From assembly GCA_017417025.1 (NCBI GenBank), contig JAFPZY010000004.1, positions 1 through 36,540 of the forward strand: a DNA stretch of 36,540 nucleotides. The letters run 5' to 3'. The translations under genes and the position numbers were made by a program. The DNA is from Paludibacteraceae bacterium. Lineage in GTDB: Bacteria; Bacteroidota; Bacteroidia; Bacteroidales; Paludibacteraceae. Of the stretch, positions 1 through 7,793 are shown piece by piece; the stretch's first letter is position 1; every line of letters starts with the position of its first letter. A model generated the notes under the pieces. That model ran no database searches and was not told the DNA's origin. It worked only from the letters and a program-made list of their open reading frames with translations.

Positions 1-51
1 TCAATTATCAATTATCAATTATCAATTATCAATTATCAATTATCAATTATC
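1..51. repeat. 7-bp tandem array at left edge
   Basis: Seven perfect copies of the 7-mer TCAATTA run from base 1 to 49, followed by a broken eighth copy. The array probably continues to the left of the window. The unit is not a multiple of three and lies outside any credible gene, so it is an intergenic simple repeat. Such arrays can gain or lose units by slippage. Confidence 0.9.
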
Positions 52-186
52 ATGTTTTCCCTTTTCCGCCTGCAAAGATACTGCTTTCTTTCCATTCCCG
101 CAACACCCCCTGCATTTTTTCCGTTTCCTCTTTTCCGTCTCTTTTTCCTCCTCCCAGATTTTTTTCTCGCATCCCCTGCATTTTTA

Positions 187-218
187 TTTGTACACTTCCG
201 GAAAATGTGCTACCTTTG
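187..218 (+). promoter_or_regulatory. Bacteroidetes-type promoter for the 371-865 gene
   Basis: TTTG at 187-190 and TACCTTTG at 211-218 match the -33 and -7 elements of the Bacteroidetes housekeeping sigma factor, with a 20-bp spacer. Transcription would start near 225, giving a leader of about 145 nt that contains the 11-bp array at 232-319. Confidence 0.75.
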
Positions 219-231
219 CGCTGTCTTTCCC

Positions 232-319
232 AAAGGTCGCCCAAAGGTCACCCAAAGGTCACCCATAGGTCGCGCAAATGTCGCACATAGGTGACTCAAA
301 GGTCGCTCATAGGTCAAAC
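232..319 (+). repeat. 11-bp tandem array in a 5' leader, 8 units
   Basis: Eight consecutive 11-bp units can be laid end to end: AAAGGTCGCCC, AAAGGTCACCC (twice), ATAGGTCGCGC, AAATGTCGCAC, ATAGGTGACTC, AAAGGTCGCTC and ATAGGTCAAAC. The AGGTC core is kept in most copies. The array starts a few bases after the predicted transcription start and ends about 50 bp before the start codon at 371, so it would be transcribed as untranslated leader. Confidence 0.85.
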
Positions 320-370
320 CTGCTCAAACCATGCTGACAAAATAATTGAACCATCATAATCCCTTCATCT

Positions 371-865
371 ATGGCACAAGTCGAAAACGAACTCCCCGTG
401 CACCTCATGCACGGCAAGCCGCAGAAAAAGAGCCGCGGCTATTACTATGTCACACCCGATGGCAGGCAGAAGTACCGCACTCGCGAGGAAAACTACCAGC
501 AGAACCGCTCCCCAAAACAGAAATGGCACACCGCCTCCTTCGTCTGGGCGCATCAGCAGATAACCCTTCTCTGGCAGGACCCGCAGCAGCGCAAGCAAAT
601 CGAGGCGGACTGGAAGCAGGCTATGCGCCTCACTCCCGACGGCAAACGTTACCCCGACCCCAAAGGCTGGCGTTTCGCCATGCTCCAGATGCAGTGGAAA
701 GAAGAGCATCCTTACGAGGCTTGGTACGCTGATTATCTGCAGAATATCACCGAAACAGCCGACCGCAAAACCGCCGCTGCCGACACTTCCGACTACATGC
801 TCCGCCAGCAAATCGACATCCTTTCCGCCCGCCTCGAAGACCTCCGTGCCCGCCTCAACCACTAA
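371..865 (+). CDS. conserved-looking hypothetical protein, 164 aa
   Basis: I do not recognise this protein. It has no signal peptide or membrane segment and is basic in its first half, with a KPQKKSRGYYYVTPDG motif near residues 12-28 and a second TPDGKRYPDPKGW motif around residues 94-107. It is rich in Trp and Gln in the middle (KQKWHTASFVWAHQQI, DWKQAM). The last 30 residues form a short amphipathic helix (LRQQIDILSARLEDLRARL) that could be a coiled coil. It has its own promoter and a long repeat-bearing leader, and stands alone; the next gene has a separate promoter. The longer reading frame on the other strand is judged a shadow. The clean promoter and codon pattern support a real gene, probably a cytoplasmic or nucleic-acid-associated protein, but that is a guess. 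Confidence 0.75.
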   Translation: MAQVENELPVHLMHGKPQKKSRGYYYVTPDGRQKYRTREENYQQNRSPKQKWHTASFVWAHQQITLLWQDPQQRKQIEADWKQAMRLTPDGKRYPDPKGWRFAMLQMQWKEEHPYEAWYADYLQNITETADRKTAAADTSDYMLRQQIDILSARLEDLRARLNH

Positions 866-995
866 CCCCTCAACACTCCCCCTCAACACTCCCCCCCCTC
901 CCGCCACCATCCCCCCCTCCTGCAGTGTCCATTGCGTGCGGATATTATTTATCCGCACAACTCCGCCCCGCAACCAAAAATCCCAATAAATAGGG

Positions 996-1027
996 ATTGC
1001 GCACCCCGCCGAAAAGCACTACCTTTG
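996..1027 (+). promoter_or_regulatory. promoter of the feoB-like/TonB/HMA operon
   Basis: TACCTTTG at 1020-1027 is a perfect -7 box; ATTG at 996-999 can serve as -33 with a 20-bp spacer. It lies 57 bp before the FeoB-like start codon, which shows that the short form of this FeoB is transcribed as such rather than being the tail of a longer gene. Confidence 0.75.
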
Positions 1028-1084
1028 CAGCCCAATTTGGAGAATTTCGCCCACAACCGCGGAAATATCATTTTCGGCTGATAC

Positions 1085-2575
1085 ATGAAATACACCACTG
1101 AATACATACAAAACGGGCGGCTCATTCAGGAGGTTGATGCCCTCCACCTTGAGCAGGGGCTTGTCCGCACGGCGCAGCTCATACAGGAACAAAAGCCTGT
1201 CGTTGTGCTCCTTACGCACTACGACGACCTCCTCCGCACACAGCATATCCTCGACTATAGCCTCCTCAGCGAACTCATGGGAGTGCGCATCGGGCTCGTC
1301 GAAGACAAGGACGCTGTGCTTGCCATGCCCGAGTGGTTCCGCCCAGTCCGCATCGACTCTTGCGAAGGCTTCGTCCACGGAGCGCTCGCCGAGACTCTCC
1401 GCCATGCGCCCAACGACACAGGGCACCCCCTCTGGGAGCGCGTGGACAAGGTCCTCACCAACCGCTGGCTCGGCTTCCCTATCCTGCTCGTCGTCCTCTA
1501 TGTGGTCTTCACCCTCACTTTCTCGCTCGGCGCGTATCCGCAGGAGTGGATTGCCGACGCGGTCTCGCTGCTCTGCACATGGCTCACATCGGTGCTCCCC
1601 GAAGGATGGCTCACCAGCATGCTGGTGGACGGCATTGTGCAAGGGGTCGGCACCGTCCTCTCCTTCCTTCCTAACATCGTCATCCTCTTCTTCTGCCTCA
1701 GTATTATGGAGGACACAGGCTATATGGCGCGCGCCTCTTTCCTTATGGACAAGGTCATGCACATGGTCGGTCTCCACGGCCGCTCCTTCATCCCCATGCT
1801 CATGGGCTTTGGCTGCAACGTCCCTGCTATCATGGCGGCGCGGACCATCGAAAACAGAAAGGACCGCACCCTCACCATGCTCATGATACCTTTTATGAGC
1901 TGCTCCGCACGTATCCCTGTCTATATGCTCTTTGTCAGTGCCTTCTTCCCTGGCAACAAAGCGCTTATGATGATTGCCATGTATGCCATCGGAGTGGTGC
2001 TGTCCATACTCTTCGCCGTCCTGATGAAGCATACTCCCGCTTTCAGGCAGGAGAAGCGCGACTATGTCAGCGAACTGCCTGAATACAAACGCCTTGACTG
2101 GCGCAAGACGGGTATGCATATCTGGGAACGGGTATGGGACTATCTGCAGAAAATCGGCACGGTCATCTTGTGGGCGTCTGTCATCATCTGGGCGCTTACC
2201 TATTTCCCCACAGGCAGCATGGACCTTGAGCACTCTTATCTCGCCTCTATAGGGCAGTTCGTAGAGCCTGTCATGCGTCCTCTGGGCTTTGACTGGAAGA
2301 TGGCTGTCTGCCTCCTCACAGGACTGCCCGCCAAAGAAGCCATCGTCTCCACTATGGGCATACTTTATCACGGCGAAGCGGGGCTCTTTGCCTTCACGCC
2401 GCTCACCGCTTTCACTTTCATGCTCTTTGTCCTGCTCTATTTTCCCTGTATCGCTACTATCGCCACTCTTCACCGCGAGGCGGGGCGCAAGTGGGCGTGG
2501 TTCACGGTTTTCCATAGTCTCGCTCTCGCGTGGCTGCTCTCGTTCTTGGTTTATCAAATAGGAAGTCTCTTATGA
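1085..2575 (+). CDS. feoB: FeoB-family iron permease lacking most of the GTPase domain
   Basis: This is the membrane permease part of the ferrous iron transporter FeoB, 496 aa against roughly 700-800 for a full protein. The permease is well preserved: VDGIVQGVGTVLSFLPNI, MEDTGYMARASFLMDK, GFGCNVPAIMAARTIENR (about residue 245) and PFMSCSARIPVYML (about 275), the two gate regions with their conserved Cys, then a second permease half ending near the C-terminus (GLPAKEAIVSTMG). The N-terminal 130 residues align only with the last third of the G domain. The P-loop (G1) and the DTPG motif (G3) are absent, and the NxxD-type G4 motif is degraded to THYDD. The stop overlaps the start of the TonB receptor (ATGA). 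It sits behind its own promoter, so it may be a specialised metal permease that either does not use GTP or borrows a GTPase from elsewhere. Confidence 0.88.
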   Translation: MKYTTEYIQNGRLIQEVDALHLEQGLVRTAQLIQEQKPVVVLLTHYDDLLRTQHILDYSLLSELMGVRIGLVEDKDAVLAMPEWFRPVRIDSCEGFVHGALAETLRHAPNDTGHPLWERVDKVLTNRWLGFPILLVVLYVVFTLTFSLGAYPQEWIADAVSLLCTWLTSVLPEGWLTSMLVDGIVQGVGTVLSFLPNIVILFFCLSIMEDTGYMARASFLMDKVMHMVGLHGRSFIPMLMGFGCNVPAIMAARTIENRKDRTLTMLMIPFMSCSARIPVYMLFVSAFFPGNKALMMIAMYAIGVVLSILFAVLMKHTPAFRQEKRDYVSELPEYKRLDWRKTGMHIWERVWDYLQKIGTVILWASVIIWALTYFPTGSMDLEHSYLASIGQFVEPVMRPLGFDWKMAVCLLTGLPAKEAIVSTMGILYHGEAGLFAFTPLTAFTFMLFVLLYFPCIATIATLHREAGRKWAWFTVFHSLALAWLLSFLVYQIGSLL

Positions 2576-4692
2576 AAAAGTGCCGTTCAATACTCATATT
2601 TCTTGCGTTCTGTGCACCTCTTGCTGCGCAGCAGCCCGCTGCACCTGCCGACACTCTCTCGCAGTCCGATTTTCAGATTGACGAAGTCACCGTTGTGCAG
2701 CGTCGCGCCTCTGTCATCAAGTCGCGTATTTCGCCGTTGAATACAGAGAAAATGACAGGACAGGAACTCTGCAAAGCCGCCTGCTGCAATCTCTCCGAGT
2801 CCTTCGAGACTTCCGCCTCGGTCGATGTCGCCTACTCCGATGCCGCCACCGGCGCAAAGCAGATACGCCTGCTCGGACTGAGCGGCACTTATGTTCAGCT
2901 CCTTACCGAAAACAGCCCGGGAGTGCGCGGGCTCGCGCAGAACTTCGGCATGGAGTATATCCCGGGCCCCTGGATGGAAAGCATTCAGGTCAGCAAAGGC
3001 ACATCCTCGGTCGTGAACGGCTATGAAGCGCTCACCGGACAAATCAACGTCGAGTACCTCAAGCCGCAGACCTCCGACCGCCTCAGCCTCAATGCCATGG
3101 TCTCCAAAGACGTGAACGCCGAACTTAACATGACCGGCAGCTGGGACGTGGACTCGGTCTGCTCCACCGGATTGCTCCTCCACGGACAAGGCTCCTTCCT
3201 CGACTGGGACCACAACCGCGACGGATTCATGGATATGCCGCGCACTTACCAGCTTAACGCACTCAACCGCTGGTACATACGCACAGGCGACTACACAGGG
3301 CAGGTGCTCCTCCGCACTATCTACGACCGCCGTTTCGCCGGACAGACACGCAGCGTCCGCAAACAACTCGCACACCCTTACGCCACCGACCTCAGCACAC
3401 GCCGCATCGAAGGCTTTATGAAGAACGGTTATGTCTTCGACCACGAAACAGGCATGTCCGTCGGCATCATCACCTCTGCCTCTTATCATAGTCTTGATAA
3501 CACTTACGGCACCGACAGGCAATGGACCGCAAGCCAGACCAACGCCTACCTGAACGGCATCTTCCAGACCAACTTCGAGAATGAGAAACTCGACCCCGCA
3601 GACTTCCACGAGCACAAACTGACTACTGGCATCAGCCTCAACTACGACCGCTACCGCGAATCACTCCTCCTCATCGACAATATCCTGCCGTCCTTCAACC
3701 GCAGCGAAGTCACACCCGGCATCTTTGCCGAATATACCTATTCTTACACCGAACTCCTCACTCTCCTTGCCGGTGTCAGGGGCGACTGGTCAAGCACCTA
3801 CGGCTTCTTCTTTACGCCGCGGGTCAATGTCAGATGGTCGCCTTTCGACTGGTGGACAATGCGGGCAAGCACCGGACTGGGCTACCGCTCACCCAACCTC
3901 ATTGCCGACAATGCCGGCCTGCTGGTCAGCAACCGCCGCACGCTCTTTGTCAAAGATGCTGCCCAGGAAAAAGCACTCAATGCCGGAGCCACTATGACTT
4001 TCCATATCCCTGCCGGACAGCATGAGCTGCAGATAAGCGCCGAGTATTACTACACACGCTTCCTCGACGGCATGCTTGCCGACCTTGACGCTGACCCCGC
4101 CAAAGTCATTTTTATGCCGATGAAATCAGGTAAAAACTTGCAGTACTATGCGCATGTCGCACAGTTGGAGGCAAGCATGGAAGTGCTGCGCGGATGGACG
4201 TGGACTGCCGCTTTCCGCTACACAGACACGCGCCAGAGCAGTTTCGATGCCGCTGCCGGCGTTTTCCGCGTGCGCGAAAAGCCGCTCACCAACCGCTTCA
4301 AAGGTATCATCACCACCTCCTATCAGACTCCGCTGCGCAAGTGGCAGTTTGACCTTACTGCACAGTTCAACGGTCCCGGACGTATGCCTGACAACTTCAA
4401 AATTCCCGATGAAAGCACACAATATTACACGCGCAACGGCAGCATATACCATAAGTGGTACCCGCAGTTGCTCGCACAAGTAACCAAGTATTTTCGCACA
4501 TGCTCTATCTACCTCGGAGCCGAAAATATGACCGACTTCACGCAGCATGACCCCGTGCAGGGTGCACATGTCGAAGGCACTGCCTGGGTTAATCCTTATG
4601 CCGCGGACTTCGACGCAAGCCAGGTATGGGCACCTATACACGGATGGAAACTCTATCTCGGCTTCCGCTGGTCGCTCGAGCGCGAAGACTGA
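2572..4692 (+). CDS. TonB-dependent outer-membrane receptor, probably for a metal
   Basis: A 706-aa TonB-dependent receptor. The start at 2572 (MKKCRSILIFLAFCAPLAAQ) overlaps the upstream stop by 4 bp and gives a typical signal peptide. It is followed by a short TonB-box-like stretch (FQIDEVTVVQRR), then a plug domain at about residues 40-165 (LSESFETSASVDVAYSDAA, IRLLGLSGTYVQLL, IQVSKGTSSVVNGYEALTG, INVEY). The rest is a 22-strand-type barrel rich in aromatic and alternating residues, closing with LYLGFRWSL. There is no carboxypeptidase-like N-terminal extension, so it is not a SusC glycan receptor. Its place between a FeoB-like permease and a periplasmic HMA protein suggests uptake of iron, copper or another metal complex. 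A longer in-frame start at 2530 is rejected because it has no signal peptide at its N-terminus. Confidence 0.9.
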   Translation: MKKCRSILIFLAFCAPLAAQQPAAPADTLSQSDFQIDEVTVVQRRASVIKSRISPLNTEKMTGQELCKAACCNLSESFETSASVDVAYSDAATGAKQIRLLGLSGTYVQLLTENSPGVRGLAQNFGMEYIPGPWMESIQVSKGTSSVVNGYEALTGQINVEYLKPQTSDRLSLNAMVSKDVNAELNMTGSWDVDSVCSTGLLLHGQGSFLDWDHNRDGFMDMPRTYQLNALNRWYIRTGDYTGQVLLRTIYDRRFAGQTRSVRKQLAHPYATDLSTRRIEGFMKNGYVFDHETGMSVGIITSASYHSLDNTYGTDRQWTASQTNAYLNGIFQTNFENEKLDPADFHEHKLTTGISLNYDRYRESLLLIDNILPSFNRSEVTPGIFAEYTYSYTELLTLLAGVRGDWSSTYGFFFTPRVNVRWSPFDWWTMRASTGLGYRSPNLIADNAGLLVSNRRTLFVKDAAQEKALNAGATMTFHIPAGQHELQISAEYYYTRFLDGMLADLDADPAKVIFMPMKSGKNLQYYAHVAQLEASMEVLRGWTWTAAFRYTDTRQSSFDAAAGVFRVREKPLTNRFKGIITTSYQTPLRKWQFDLTAQFNGPGRMPDNFKIPDESTQYYTRNGSIYHKWYPQLLAQVTKYFRTCSIYLGAENMTDFTQHDPVQGAHVEGTAWVNPYAADFDASQVWAPIHGWKLYLGFRWSLERED

Positions 4693-4762
4693 CATCGGTA
4701 TCTTCGTGCTTCCTGCTGACATGACGAACAGGCTAATAAAGATTATATAAAAACACACAGAT

Positions 4763-5113
4763 ATGAAAAAACTAATCATCTTCATCACATTCATAGCCGC
4801 CTGCTTTATGGCTGTTCAGCCCGTGCAGGCAAAGGCAAAAAAAGAGAAAGTCCTCTTTTATGTTTACCTGCATTGCGATGCATGCGTGCAGAAAATAATG
4901 AAGAACATAGCCTTTGAAAAAGGGGTTAAAGACATCGTCTGCTCCATTGATAACCAGACTGTCGAAGTCACCTACGATGCCAACAAAACCGACATCCCCA
5001 CCCTGCAGAAAGCCTTTGACAAAATAGGCAAACCGGCCTCGCTCACTCCTGACGCACTGCCAGCAGCACACAGCAGCAAAGAGGCTGAACCGCATCACCA
5101 TCACCACCGGTAA
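4763..5113 (+). CDS. secreted heavy-metal-associated (HMA) domain protein with His tail
   Basis: A 116-aa protein with a signal peptide (MKKLIIFITFIAACFMAVQPVQA) and one HMA ferredoxin-like domain at about residues 28-95. The metal-binding loop is LHCDACVQKI, a CxxC pair as in copper chaperones and P-type ATPase N-domains, but with His instead of Met before the pair. The C-terminus ends EPHHHHHR, a five-His tract that is a plausible extra metal site. Because of the signal peptide it should act in the periplasm or at the cell surface, passing metal between the TonB receptor encoded 70 bp upstream and the FeoB-like permease. Copper would be the usual ligand of this fold; the FeoB neighbour argues for iron. 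The sequence alone does not decide. Confidence 0.87.
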   Translation: MKKLIIFITFIAACFMAVQPVQAKAKKEKVLFYVYLHCDACVQKIMKNIAFEKGVKDIVCSIDNQTVEVTYDANKTDIPTLQKAFDKIGKPASLTPDALPAAHSSKEAEPHHHHHR

Positions 5114-5140
5114 CGCCCGTAGCGCGGCTTGCTTCTACCG

Positions 5141-6124
5141 CTAAAGGCTCTTCAGCCTCAGTTTGAGGCCGCCCGCAAGAGTGTCCGGGCGCAGGTGCAT
5201 TACTGCATACATCTCTCCCCCCATCGAAAAACCGCAGCGGTCGCACACATTGTGCGTATAGCCCATGCACTTGGGCGACCGGCTCCCGTCCGAGAAGATG
5301 AAGTTGGTCACCCAGCAACTCTCGTTGCCGCAGGCGGTCACACCGTCGTGCATCTTCATCATCTTCAGACCCGAGTAGGTGTTCATTATCGGGTAGCCGC
5401 GCTTCTTGTACTTGATTATGGTGTCTATTAGCCTGTTGCGTGTCTCCGGCTCCAGAAACAGCTCTTCCGTCTCGCTGAATGGAGTATGGAAATTCAGGCT
5501 TATGCTCTTTATGTACTTGCTTTGCTTCACATACTCCAATGTCTCTTCCAAGCAGCTGTAGTTAAGCTTGTTGATTACCATGTTTACCGACACGTCCGCT
5601 TTCCTGCAGGAGCCCTTCCCCTGCCCGCATATAGCTCTGTCCGTATGTGTTGCCCCTTCCTCTGCATACTTCCTGATGTTCTCCTCCAGGCGCTTGAACG
5701 TCCCTTTGCCGCGTATCTCGTCGTGCTTGTCTCCAATCCCGTCCATCGATACCCATATCTGGTCGGCGTGGCTGCCGTTGAAGGGCAACTGCCCGTTGGT
5801 TGTTATGGTCACACTCCAGAACCCTGTTTCGTGCGCCGTGTCTATCACATCGTTGATGTCCTTGTCTCCGTCACGCCACAGATAAAGCTCGCCGCCTTCG
5901 AAATCCACGAAGCGGGCCCCCGCTTTGTAGCAGTCCTCAAGCTCTTCCCTTATCTGCTGCAGGGTCTTTGTGCGCGGCCGGTCTATAGCATACACCGAGC
6001 AGTGCTTGCAGCGCAGGTTGCATTTGTCCGAAATGAAAATCACCGACTGAAGAGGCGCACGCCGTCCTGTCCATGCGCGAAACTGCCACTGCGCCAGATA
6101 TGCAAGTTTGCCTAAAATACTCAT
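5141..6124 (-). CDS. radical SAM protein with C-terminal cysteine cluster
   Basis: A 327-aa radical SAM enzyme. The iron-sulfur motif CNLRCKHC (CxxxCxxC) is at about residues 35-42, followed by the GGE motif in DFEGGELYLW and by TTNGQLPF and VSMDGIGDKHDEIRGKG, which are typical strands of the TIM barrel. The C-terminal third carries further cysteines (ACGNESC, KCMGY, VCDRCGF), resembling a SPASM-like auxiliary cluster domain. It starts 16 bp after the stop of the UbiA-family gene and is surely co-transcribed with it. The N-terminus (MSILGKLAYLAQWQFRAW) may be a membrane-associating helix. A role in modifying the product of the prenyltransferase is an inference from the operon. Its substrate cannot be read from the sequence. 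Confidence 0.85.
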   Translation of the reverse strand: MSILGKLAYLAQWQFRAWTGRRAPLQSVIFISDKCNLRCKHCSVYAIDRPRTKTLQQIREELEDCYKAGARFVDFEGGELYLWRDGDKDINDVIDTAHETGFWSVTITTNGQLPFNGSHADQIWVSMDGIGDKHDEIRGKGTFKRLEENIRKYAEEGATHTDRAICGQGKGSCRKADVSVNMVINKLNYSCLEETLEYVKQSKYIKSISLNFHTPFSETEELFLEPETRNRLIDTIIKYKKRGYPIMNTYSGLKMMKMHDGVTACGNESCWVTNFIFSDGSRSPKCMGYTHNVCDRCGFSMGGEMYAVMHLRPDTLAGGLKLRLKSL

Positions 6125-6140
6125 GTCTTGTTTGCTCTTC

Positions 6141-7160
6141 TCAAATCAGGTATAGCACAATCTTCACCACCGCCAGTATAAGGCAGAAGGCTGTGTTGAT
6201 ATTCCTCATCGTGTACCACCTGAGCAGGTAGTATCTGTTTTCCTCTTCCACCTTCTCCCAGTTGTCCATCGGACCGAGCCACTTCGGCGGATTGTCGGTC
6301 GGCACCTCAACGCCTTTGGCAAACAGCACCATCGCACGCATCAGCCACACAGCCTGCGGCAGCATAAGGCACACTGCAGAGTACGCCCAATGGATGTAGC
6401 CTGTTGCTACGCACGCCAGCACCAGCACAAACGGCGTGAACAGCAGTATAGCGTATGCCGTCAGTCCGGCCCTGTCGGTCTTCAGCAGCACTGCCAATGT
6501 CTTCTTGTGCGACACGTCGTCCACATGCCGCTCAACGAAAGAGTGGGTGTACAGTATGTTGGTCACGAACATGCCTATGGCGCAGCCGAGCGCTAATATG
6601 TGCCACGCAAAACCTGTCTCCGGTGAGTACAGACCGCCGCATGCCGACTCATATACGCCGCATATAAGGCACGGACCGAAGCATATTCCTATTACCAATT
6701 CCCCCAAACCGTGAAACCCGAGCTTGAACGGGGGGGCGGAGTAGAAAAAACACAGCACGCCTGCCAATGCCGCTATGCCGGCTATCCACCAGTCGAAGTC
6801 ACGCACAACCCATATCACTATGCCGCACACTGCCGCTATGCCGAAGAACACCGCTATTGCACGGCGGAGCTGGGGCAGGGTGGTGGAGCCGTCACGCAGG
6901 TACGGGTATTTGTCCGTGAATGCCTTCTCGCCTTCATCCCGCAGTTTCTCGCGGTAGTCGAGCAGCTCGTCCTGCCAGTCGAAGTAGTCGTCAAGCAGAT
7001 TGCCCCCCAGGTGAACCATGCACACTCCGGCCACGGCAAGCACTCCGAGCCATATATTGAATCCCTCTGTTCCCATTGCCAGTACTACTGCCAGAATACT
7101 CGGCATCAGGTTCTGCGGCACTGCAAACGACCGCGCATTGTAAAGCCACCGTTTAATCAT
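6141..7160 (-). CDS. UbiA-family prenyltransferase (MenA-like)
   Basis: A 339-aa polytopic membrane protein of the UbiA prenyltransferase superfamily, with about eight to nine hydrophobic helices. The first Asp-rich motif is NLLDDYFDWQDELLD (about residues 54-68) and the second is in the loop ERHVDDVSHKKTLAVLL (about 210-226). These two motifs bind the Mg-prenyl diphosphate. The layout and the NxxDDYFD form are closest to MenA-like enzymes that prenylate naphthoate quinone precursors, but other UbiA members prenylate other aromatics. It is first in a two-gene operon with a radical SAM protein, behind a clear promoter at 7359-7390 and a leader of about 190 nt that contains the 36-bp repeats. 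Whether this is the housekeeping MenA is uncertain: no other men genes are near. Confidence 0.85.
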   Translation of the reverse strand: MIKRWLYNARSFAVPQNLMPSILAVVLAMGTEGFNIWLGVLAVAGVCMVHLGGNLLDDYFDWQDELLDYREKLRDEGEKAFTDKYPYLRDGSTTLPQLRRAIAVFFGIAAVCGIVIWVVRDFDWWIAGIAALAGVLCFFYSAPPFKLGFHGLGELVIGICFGPCLICGVYESACGGLYSPETGFAWHILALGCAIGMFVTNILYTHSFVERHVDDVSHKKTLAVLLKTDRAGLTAYAILLFTPFVLVLACVATGYIHWAYSAVCLMLPQAVWLMRAMVLFAKGVEVPTDNPPKWLGPMDNWEKVEEENRYYLLRWYTMRNINTAFCLILAVVKIVLYLI

Positions 7161-7196
7161 ATCCTTATTATATTAGTATTTCTGCTTCCTGCTTTC

Positions 7197-7329
7197 GACC
7201 TTCGACTTTCGACTAAAAGTAATCCGGCTTTTGACCTTCGACTTTCGACTAAAAGTAATCCGGCTTTTGACCTTCGACTTTCGACTAAAAGTAATCCGGC
7301 TTTCGACCTTCGACTTTCGACTTTCGACT
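7197..7329 (-). repeat. 36-bp tandem repeats with a 7-bp sub-repeat in the UbiA leader
   Basis: Three nearly perfect 36-bp units begin at 7197, 7233 and 7269, and a partial fourth at 7305. On the plus strand each starts GACCTTCGACTTTCGACTAA and ends AATCCGGCTTTT, with one T/C change. The right end breaks down into a 7-bp repeat, TTCGACT three times. The array lies in the transcribed leader between the promoter at 7359-7390 and the UbiA start codon at 7160. Confidence 0.88.
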
Positions 7330-7358
7330 AAGCAGACTTTCTGCCTTGAAAACTTTTG

Positions 7359-7390
7359 CAAAGATACAGCCTTTTTCTGATACCTCCAAA
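7359..7390 (-). promoter_or_regulatory. promoter of the UbiA-radical SAM operon
   Basis: On the minus strand, TATCTTTG (complement of 7359-7366) and TTTG (complement of 7387-7390) form a perfect -7/-33 pair with a 20-bp spacer. Transcription would begin around 7352 and run left through the 36-bp array. Confidence 0.8.
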
Positions 7391-7671
7391 TCTAATTTTC
7401 AAATATGCCTTAATATAATCATTTGCAGCCCGAGAGTTGCCTCCCGTGGTGCGCAGTCTTCCAGCCCCTGCGGTATTGCGGTAAGATTGCAGTAGCGTTG
7501 CAATGTCCATACCATAGATCGTTCTACAGAGGAGATAAGAATTATCAATTTCCCACCGGTACGCAGCTGACACGCGCGGCAGACACTGCGATGCAAACGC
7601 ACATGTCGGTCTTGAGGAAGGCTTCGTCAAGCGCTATGCACGCTATTACATTGCTTTTTATACCTTTTTTA

Positions 7672-7703
7672 TTTGTGCAGTTCAGAAAATCGTCGTATCT
7701 TTG
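7672..7703 (+). promoter_or_regulatory. promoter upstream of the structured RNA and lipoprotein block
   Basis: TTTG at 7672-7675 and TATCTTTG at 7696-7703 with a 20-bp spacer form a full Bacteroidetes promoter. The first downstream reading frame starts only at 8085, about 375 nt away, so a non-coding RNA or a very long leader is expected. Confidence 0.8.
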
Positions 7704-7793
7704 CACCCGAAATCTACGCCGAGCCTGTGCAAACAGGGGGAGGGTGGGTTTCAAGACATATTGAAATAGCGTTTATTGACGCTTTGAGTTTGA

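Noticed and set aside
365-973. 202-codon minus frame opposite the 371-865 gene
   Set aside because: No promoter in that direction, Gly/Val-rich product; the plus frame has a full promoter.
1019-2557. 512-codon frame on the minus strand across feoB
   Set aside because: It is the antisense of a gene with clear family motifs; composition of GC-rich codons opens the opposite frame. The product is a low-complexity Glu/His/Asp mixture without domains.
2587-3615. 342-codon minus frame across the TonB receptor
   Set aside because: Shadow of the receptor gene, without recognisable motifs.
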